64,000 bases of DNA from [Phialemoniopsis] sp. UDSM-2020 (lineage: Eukaryota > Ascomycota > Sordariomycetes > Thyridiales > Thyridiaceae). Under the pieces are notes generated by a model, which was given only the letters and a program-made list of their open reading frames with translations, had not been told where the DNA came from and made no database searches. Each line of letters starts with the position of its first letter. Position 1 is the stretch's first letter. The stretch spans positions 2,418,001 to 2,482,000 of the forward strand of contig JAEILZ010000002.1 in assembly GCA_018873225.1 (NCBI GenBank), written 5' to 3'. Position numbers and translations under genes: made by a program. This document shows, piece after piece, positions 57,538 through 64,000 of the stretch.

Positions 57538-59178
57538 CTTGTATATGCCGGGGGAGGCTCTTGCGTTGTTGCGCTGCGCTGAGTTGACGCGGGGAAAGGG
57601 TGTTTTCCTTTCTTTACGAGGGGTTCACAATCGACAGCAGCAGCAACGACAACGACAACAACAAGAGAAGGAGGGACGACGGCGAGACAGAAAATAAAAG
57701 CCGGGATTCACAGTGGTCATGACGATTTGTGCATGGCCCCTGTCCGGGTTGTTTGCGGTGACAGGGGTTCTCCAGTGCTCGTACGGAGTAGGGTGGTAGT
57801 GATGGCAAGGGGGGGCGGCGTCACTCATCAGGCACAGACAGCACCATTATGGAGCAGCTAAAATGACGACCAAGGTAGGAAACACCCAATCGGCGGTGAC
57901 TTTTGATGTGTCGTAAGGGAGGCCTGCTGGAGCTGCAAAGCAAACCACCGGACCGGATTCTTGTTCAAGTTCAAGCCCATGCCCTGTCATTCCGCTTGGT
58001 CCTTTCCTACCACTTACCGTATTAGGGAGAGTGGGGGACGAGCAGGGAAGCACCGCCGTCTGATATCGGGCATTGGACAGAGCTAAAATGATGCCAAGTG
58101 ACCTGGCAATTGAAACGGCCAAAACGGGGTCAAAGAGGTACAGTTACAGTTGAGGGAGGCAAACAATGGGGTTTGTTGCGACACAACAGCGGCGCACAGG
58201 GGACAAGCAAAGGGCGGATGACTGCTGATTTGGTGTAGCAATTCCATACAATCAATCATACAGGCTAGACTTTCTTGGAGAGGGACAATGGAAAAGAGGC
58301 CTGCGATGATATAATTCCCCCCTGTAACGTGCCCGCCCAGGCATTGCATTGTTGAACGTTGGCAAGGGTCGTCGATCTGTCGTCGTTAGCACCTCACATG
58401 GCCTGGGGGAGGGGCCCGCTAGCAATAGCCTAGCGGTCCTCTAATACCTGTTTTCTGTACACACCTCCTTCTCCATGCCATGCATTCGTGGGTTACCACT
58501 GCAGCTGTCAATCTTCCCTCAGGCGACTCGATTGGACGCCCTCGCACTCCCAAACACAGCCATGCCGATCCCTGGACAGGCCAAGGTGGTGGCGCCACCA
58601 CGTAGAAGTGCTACCTGTTTCACCAGACCACCACACCGATCCCGCTATGCCGTCTGAGTGGCTTGACAGGTCATTCTTCGCTTGCAACGGGCAGCCGCAA
58701 CGCTCGACGACACGTCACTGCACTACCAACAGCCTGTGGCTTTGTGTGTCCCTTTACGCGCTCCTTGTGGCGAGATCTACCTAATATGTGCCTGTGTTAA
58801 TGGCCGTGACTTCATCGTGGTGCCGCAGAATTAGGCAGGTCGGTACAATGAGGATGGCGACTCAACTCACTCAGGTGCATCACTCACGGGTGGTTACGTT
58901 CAGGAAAGACAAGGCATAGCTTTGGTCGCAAAAAAGTCAAATTGGTATCATCATGAGACTCATCTAGGACCTTGTTGTCGAGACACTCGGCTGCGAGCCA
59001 GCGCAACTCCAGTCTCCAAACAACAAAGGCCTCGTGCAGTAAATGGTCACAGTGTCCCTCCTTCTCTCAATGTGACAAATGCCCACCTTCCACAGGACCA
59101 AGGTGGCATTCAAAATGAAATCGTAGAGCCAAATGTTCATCATGTCCCTCCCATTCATCCTCCCATAGCTTTCCGCCC
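57538..59178. other. 1.6-kb intergenic region, promoter of the oxidase gene
   Basis: A CAG/CAA-like simple stretch lies at 57633-57668 (leader of the oxidase gene). The rest has short frames only and no recognised element. Confidence 0.5.
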
Positions 59179-61620
59179 TTACTTGCGAGGGGCGGCCTTG
59201 GGAAGCGGCTTCCGACCTTTCTTGGGTGGAGCCCGGCGCTGTCCGCCAACGGTGCGGGCCGGCAACACCCAGGCAGTGACCTGCTCCTCCTCCTCCTCGT
59301 CCGCGGCGTTGGCCTCGTCTTTCTCGTTCTCAAGAGAAGGGTCGTCCTTGCTCTTGTCTACCATATCGGGATGCTCCTCTCCGAGCATCTTGTCGACCTC
59401 TTCGGTCTCGTCCTCTTCCGGAATAGTAGCAGTCACATCGCCGATGACCATTCCACCCAGAGCTGAAGAGGTGGCAGTCTGGCCCTCTCCGCCCCCGGTA
59501 GTCGGTGCGGTAGGCGCCGCGCGAATCCGCTTATCCAGGAAGGCTTCAATGCCGCTCGCGAATAGCGGGCCACTCGCGATCTTCGGTAGCTCACTTGAAA
59601 AGCCACCCTCGAGGACGTCCCGCCGCTTCTTGGCCGGCTGCTCGACCGATTCGTCCGCGCTGGCGGAGGCGTCGCCAGCGCCACCAGCCGTGAACTTGGT
59701 AGGTCCACCGAAAATACAATCCTGGTTGAGAAGCTCGTGAAGAGACTTGCCCGCAACGTCCGGAACGTTCTCTGCTGGTGTGTTCTTTGTTCCAGCGTAG
59801 TTGCTCCTCTTCTCCCTCATGGGGGCGATCTTCCTATCACCCACAAAGACGTGGGGGCGCTTGGTATCATCGTCCAAAGTCTCCTTGATGTCGCTCATGT
59901 CTGGGATATTCTCGGCCGGTGTGTCCTTTGGTTCACTGTAGCTGCTCTTCTGCTTCATGGGGGCGATCCTCCTGCCGCCTGTAAAGATGTAGGGGCGCTG
60001 GGTGTCTCCGTCCGAAGTCTCCTTGGTGCCGTCGGAGAGGATTTCGGGCGGCGAGCCCTTTCGTGCGCTCAAGGGAGACAGCACGATGGGCGAGGAACCA
60101 GCACTGGAGGGAGAAGACTCCTCGAGCTTCTGCTGCTCAGGAGTGGTCCGGACGAAGCCGAGGTTCAACTTGGGTAGCTGGACGGGGGTAAAGGATGCAT
60201 GCTGGTCGATGGAAGAAGGCGAGTCACTGGGAGACTTGCGATTGGGAGGAGTCTCTGGTGACTTTTCGGTCTCAGTCGTGACCGTTTCCGAAGCCTCGAT
60301 GAAGCTCATATCCTCGAATGCCTTCATGGCTGGTGACGAGATGGGAGAAGACTCGATCTCCTCCGAGCAAGCCACTTTCATTTGCGAATCGTCCTTGGTA
60401 GGTGTCTTGGGAAGTTCGATGTTCCCGATGGTAGGTGAAAAGGTATCTTCCTTAAGCTTAATCCTGGCCGTGTAGATGACGGCGAGCTTCTGCTCTTCGG
60501 CAGGAGGAGCAGCAGCGTCATCAAGTGCTGCGTTCTTAGCACAGTCGTCGACAACGTCGCCGAGAGTCAAAGTCTCGCCCTTGTAGTCCAGGACCGAAAC
60601 GATCGTGCTCAGTGTGAGCGCCTGCTCTCTGGTGGGAGCGTCTTCCTGCTCCTGGACAAGTGAAGTCTCCTCGTTCAACTCGTACATGGTGACAATCGGG
60701 CCCATGACAAGGTTGGGCACGGAAGGGGCGCTGGCGGGGATGGGCTCGTTGAACTCGTGGACAATGGCAATTTTGCTCATTGAGAGCATCTCCTTCTTTA
60801 GGGCCAAGAAGTATTCATCATCGCGATCAATGACCGTGACGATCCGGCTCATAGTAAGAGCCAGAGTTTCGGACGGGGCAAGGATCCTCTGGACCTCCTG
60901 CAGGTCGATGGGGGCCGAGGCGTCAGCCTCAGAGCTGCGCGAGTAGTCGCGGGCGGTCATGCCGTGGTTGTGATTGACCATTGATGTGTTAAACTCCGCC
61001 TCGTAGTCCGAGTCGGATTCAGAGTCCGGCTGGGGGTCGGCGGCACGGACAGGATGGTGGATGACGGTGGCGAGCGAGTCTGAAGAGTGATTTGTCTCTT
61101 CCTCGAGAATGGTGGATAGCCGGTCGCAGATGGGCACGTAGTGGGTGCCATCAAAGTTCTCAAAGACGAAAGCCTCGTCCTCGACACTCGGCGAGGACCG
61201 TGCGTCCTCGAGGTTCACGTCGAAAACCTCGTCCCAAGAGTCATCGTTCTCAAGGGCCAAGTTTGGAAGCAGGTTGCGGTCATTTCGCTTGTTGACTTGA
61301 AGGCTAACGTCAACGTTGGACACGGACAGCGGATCAACAATGAAGAAGTCCTTGTCGGGCTTCGGGTTGGTTGTCTTGTCTCCGAACTTCTTCTTTCGGA
61401 GCTTGTTCTCAACAGACATCGCAGCCTTGGCCTTCGTGATGGCCGACTTGACCTTCTGTCGGAGGCCGAATTTCTGCTTGCTGTCGCGTCCAAGCATGCT
61501 CAGGTCGGTGACCTTGGTAGAGGGAGGGACAATAGGCCGCTCCTCAGCCTCTGGCTTCTTGAGGTCGGTGAAGATGATCTTGAACATCTTCTTACCAAGA
61601 GGTACAATCATGCCAGCCAT
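59179..61620 (-). CDS. Large acidic disordered protein with internal repeats, unrecognised
   Basis: Single exon, 813 residues from the ATG at 61620 (MAGMIVPLGKKMFKIIF). The frame stays open upstream to 61998 but has no other ATG, and that part reads like a leader. A basic N-terminal part (KVKSAITKAKAAM, NKLRKKKFGDK) is followed by acidic, Ser-rich sequence. Two kinds of internal repeat are visible. Four or five short motifs of the type (L/M)S-x-IV-x-V (ALTMSRIVTVID, MSKIAIVHEFNE, MGPIVTMYELNE, ALTLSTIVSVLD) lie in the middle. About 46-residue units with RRIAPMKQK/RKIAPMREK and TPAEN(I/V)PD follow. The C-terminal 150 residues are very acidic, ending in a basic KKGRKPLPKAAPRK tail. No known domain. 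Confidence 0.75.
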   Translation of the reverse strand: MAGMIVPLGKKMFKIIFTDLKKPEAEERPIVPPSTKVTDLSMLGRDSKQKFGLRQKVKSAITKAKAAMSVENKLRKKKFGDKTTNPKPDKDFFIVDPLSVSNVDVSLQVNKRNDRNLLPNLALENDDSWDEVFDVNLEDARSSPSVEDEAFVFENFDGTHYVPICDRLSTILEEETNHSSDSLATVIHHPVRAADPQPDSESDSDYEAEFNTSMVNHNHGMTARDYSRSSEADASAPIDLQEVQRILAPSETLALTMSRIVTVIDRDDEYFLALKKEMLSMSKIAIVHEFNEPIPASAPSVPNLVMGPIVTMYELNEETSLVQEQEDAPTREQALTLSTIVSVLDYKGETLTLGDVVDDCAKNAALDDAAAPPAEEQKLAVIYTARIKLKEDTFSPTIGNIELPKTPTKDDSQMKVACSEEIESSPISSPAMKAFEDMSFIEASETVTTETEKSPETPPNRKSPSDSPSSIDQHASFTPVQLPKLNLGFVRTTPEQQKLEESSPSSAGSSPIVLSPLSARKGSPPEILSDGTKETSDGDTQRPYIFTGGRRIAPMKQKSSYSEPKDTPAENIPDMSDIKETLDDDTKRPHVFVGDRKIAPMREKRSNYAGTKNTPAENVPDVAGKSLHELLNQDCIFGGPTKFTAGGAGDASASADESVEQPAKKRRDVLEGGFSSELPKIASGPLFASGIEAFLDKRIRAAPTAPTTGGGEGQTATSSALGGMVIGDVTATIPEEDETEEVDKMLGEEHPDMVDKSKDDPSLENEKDEANAADEEEEEQVTAWVLPARTVGGQRRAPPKKGRKPLPKAAPRK

Positions 61621-62640
61621 GGTGAGACAGGTAATGTGCTGTATGGTTGGGAAGGAAGAGCGGGTGGAGAGGAGACGAGAGAGTTCGGAGCACTCTCGCG
61701 ATGTAGATAGGTGATTTGACTGGGAGCAAACAATCAACGCGGAGAGAAGTTTCGGTCCAACAAGAGATTGTTGAAGAGAGGGTTGGTTGAAAGTCGGTGG
61801 TTCGAAAGGAGGCAACTTGGCGTCTGTGAGACTATCGTTTAAGTCAGCAGAGATGGAAGTTGCGGTCTTGATTGGAAATGAAATGAAAGAGATCTCAAGA
61901 GGTTGAGAAATGTTGCTGTAATATATAGTACAAACCCAGGTCGAGGTCAGTTCACTATTGTTGAAATGTGAATAAAAAGTGAAGTGTGCCAGCAACAATT
62001 GTGAGTGAATAGATCAATAGCTACAATCCGTTCAATGGAGAGACTACAACAGACAAACACTTTCCAGCGATCACTATTATTGTCGCACATGGCAGGATAG
62101 CCTTACGATTTCTATTCACTCGCAGTCGTTGTTGGTGAAGTGTCAGGAGAGAACGGCCTCCTTGATGATTTTCTCATGGTCCGGAATATGGCCAGAAATG
62201 TATGCAAAACAACCAGCAGGATTTTGTGCTCACAAGTGAAGAAAAGCTGCATTCATGGATTCCCGCAAAAGCAGCTTTTAAGGGCATGTTGAACGCCGCT
62301 GCTCCTTCAGTCTGAACGCATATCGCCATATGCCGATTGATGCCGATCAGCCGTATAAAATCTGTTCCGTACACCTACAAAAGATATAAATTTCTTGAAG
62401 AAGGAGACTTCCTATCTTTGGGCAGGTCCTCAAGGCTCTCGTGTTCGATTAGCTTGGCTTTTTTAATGAGATTTTAATGAGAGCTACGAGACTAATCCCA
62501 CACCTTTGCATCGACCGTTTGCTGTGTAGTTACATTCAAAAGTCGAAATTAAACTGCAGGTTTTCAAGTCAACAGCAATGGAATAGCTTGAGTGTAGCTA
62601 GACAGAAACCAACTTCCGATATCGCGGGGTGTCAAGCATT
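61621..62640. other. Leader and spacer region
   Basis: 1.0 kb. 61,621-62,000 is probably the 5' leader of the disordered protein. The rest is AT-rich and runs into the 3' side of the nucleoside-phosphorylase-like gene. No gene was recognised. Confidence 0.5.
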
Positions 62641-63774
62641 CTAGACTGTATTGATTTCTTTTGTACTCTCCTCTACCCCTGTTCTATATATAAACGATGC
62701 GATAATGCTTTCAACGTCTTGAAATACGTCCTTTCTCTTCTGTTGAATCGACTTTTCGAACTCATTGGCCAAATTCTCGCTACGGTAGGTGGCAACATTG
62801 TCCGAGATCAGGTGCAAGTATCCAAACTTTGTGCTGCCAAGCCTGCACGCCAAAGCCATGTGGCCGACCTCGCAATCGACCCAGTCGCAGGTTGGTTGCC
62901 AGTCGCGTAACCAGTCCAATGACTCACATAGAGGCGAAGGAACAGTGACAATGCTACCGCTTGAAACTCTTGCTGACTTTGACAATTCCGGTGCGAGAAT
63001 GTTTTCCCATACTACAATCTCATCGTTGACGAAGCTTCGGTCGCCAGTCACGATGCAATCATTTGGCTCGACTTCGGGCCTAAGAGAGCCCGCCTTGCCC
63101 AGGTATACCAGAGACTTTATTTGGTTGAGCTGTTGCAGAGCTCGCACCAAATGGCCGCTGACATCTCCCCAGAAACTGGCCATGCAAGCCAGGTAAGCAA
63201 CCACGGTCCCGTTAGACAGTGTTTGCTTCTGCCAGGCAAATAGACCATCGCCTACGTCTCGGCCGGCCCAGGTGACACGCACGATGGAAGTCAGTCGATA
63301 GATATAGCCAGTGATGACTACATCTACAGCGCCCATGGCCGGTAGATTCGACTCCAAAAACACTTTCTCACAATCGTCTCTCGATGGTCGGATCCAGTGC
63401 ACCATGCTCGAAGTCTGCCCCGTCAGGGCGAGATAGGTAGCTATCAGGCACGCGTAATGTTCCGTGTAGTCGGCACCAGGCATGCAGTTGACTTCAATTT
63501 CATCGCCCCGGATTGTTGTTGAGGGCCTATGCCAGTTTGATCCCTTCCCCGTTTTCTCACCATCGAAGAGACGGGCCGGAGGATCTCTGAGATATCTCCC
63601 TCGGACTACTATGCGCTGCCATTGTCGGCTCCGAATATCTTGATGCACTTTTCTCTGGACATATGAGAGTAAGGATGCTCCCATTGTGTGCTTGCTGCAA
63701 TCCTTGATGATGAACCTGGGAGCTGATGACTCAAGGGCTTTTGATTGCTCATGCTGAACGTCGGATCTCGTCAT
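62641..63774 (-). CDS. Nucleoside-phosphorylase-like protein
   Basis: Single exon, 377 residues. The C-terminal 160 residues carry a nucleoside-phosphorylase/nucleosidase (PNP_UDP-like) pattern. LVYLGKAGSLRPEVEPNDCIVTGD (222-245) corresponds to the Gly-x-Ala-Gly phosphate/purine loop. CDWVDCEVGHMALAC (297-311) corresponds to the ribose-binding Glu strand. YLHLISDN (319-326) corresponds to the Ser-Asp catalytic region. The N-terminal half keeps YTEHYACLIATYLAL and TGYIYRLTSIVRV but is not recognised. Such enzymes cleave the N-glycosidic bond of nucleosides or methylthioadenosine; substrate and activity are not predictable here. No signal peptide. Confidence 0.65.
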   Translation of the reverse strand: MTRSDVQHEQSKALESSAPRFIIKDCSKHTMGASLLSYVQRKVHQDIRSRQWQRIVVRGRYLRDPPARLFDGEKTGKGSNWHRPSTTIRGDEIEVNCMPGADYTEHYACLIATYLALTGQTSSMVHWIRPSRDDCEKVFLESNLPAMGAVDVVITGYIYRLTSIVRVTWAGRDVGDGLFAWQKQTLSNGTVVAYLACMASFWGDVSGHLVRALQQLNQIKSLVYLGKAGSLRPEVEPNDCIVTGDRSFVNDEIVVWENILAPELSKSARVSSGSIVTVPSPLCESLDWLRDWQPTCDWVDCEVGHMALACRLGSTKFGYLHLISDNVATYRSENLANEFEKSIQQKRKDVFQDVESIIASFIYRTGVEESTKEINTV

Positions 63775-64000
63775 CGAAAAGCTGGGAGTGCGTGATGAAG
63801 CAATAGTATGATAGCTTCAGGGTGTCTGTGAGACTCCTGGATTCAATGCCAATCGAGACCGGCTGTTTAATGCGAGACCTCGTTTGTGGTTCTCGTTGGG
63901 CGCTGCGGCTGAGCAAAGTCATCGGGAAGAAAGAACCGGGGTGTCCGGTGGTCGGATTCACGATACCACCCCTCTCATCACGTGGAAAGGGTTGTAGCCA
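63775..64000. other. Promoter side of the nucleoside-phosphorylase-like gene
   Basis: 226 bp to the window edge. No feature was recognised. Confidence 0.4.

Noticed and set aside
61621..61998. N-terminal extension of the disordered protein
   Set aside because: The extended frame begins at a non-ATG codon and contains no ATG before 61620; reads like leader sequence.

Overview
The window is nuclear DNA of a filamentous ascomycete (Pezizomycotina, most likely Sordariomycetes). The evidence is short introns, mostly 55-90 nt, with GTAAGT-like donors, CTNAC-type branch sites and YAG acceptors. CT-rich leaders, GC-rich third codon positions and the protein families present (Ran1-type kinase, ENA-type cation ATPase, Def1, CSC1/RSN1 channel, soluble Dpm1) point the same way. 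I could not fix the species. I joined exons by hand from splice motifs and reading frame; no alignment was run.

Layout: 0-2 kb, a Ran1/Sks1-type kinase. 2-9.3 kb, a long stretch with no convincing gene. 9.35-11.7 kb, a secreted protein (minus strand) made of nine modules separated by dibasic Kex2-type sites. 13.9-16.3 kb, a divergent pair: a CSN8/eIF3k/Rpn12-type PCI protein and a short-chain dehydrogenase. 16.4-22.5 kb, a self-contained element: one 1007-residue tyrosine-recombinase-like (DUF3435/Starship-captain-like) zinc-finger protein between long inverted arrays of short palindromic repeats, with further tandem repeats inside. 23-28 kb, dolichol-phosphate mannosyltransferase and a 1133-residue ENA-type P-type ATPase. 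30.5-38 kb, a Pro/Ala/Lys-rich nuclear-type protein and a CSC1/RSN1-type channel. 38.6-43 kb, two tandem paralogues of an unrecognised family. 45-50 kb, a kelch propeller membrane protein and a probable mitochondrial protein. 52-64 kb, Def1, a berberine-bridge-like FAD oxidase with an N-myristoylation-type start, a large disordered protein and a nucleoside-phosphorylase-like protein.

Most genes are unrelated housekeeping or regulatory loci. They form no operon and I see no biosynthetic cluster. Two loci stand out. (1) The 16.4-22.5 kb element contains a 49-bp perfect inverted repeat whose copies lie 5.4 kb apart, and each copy holds a 12-bp perfect palindrome. Around these copies are about 0.55-kb arms of diverged repeats in opposite orientation, and a separate 75-bp tandem array with hairpin cores lies beside the recombinase gene. 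This looks like a compact tyrosine-recombinase transposable element unlike classical Cryptons (no inverted repeats) or large cargo-carrying Starships. (2) The Kex2-processed repeat protein has unusually large helical modules, and eight of nine begin with Gln directly after the dibasic site.

Limits: functions rest on motif recognition. The boundaries of the mobile element and the first and last codons of weakly recognised genes are approximate.
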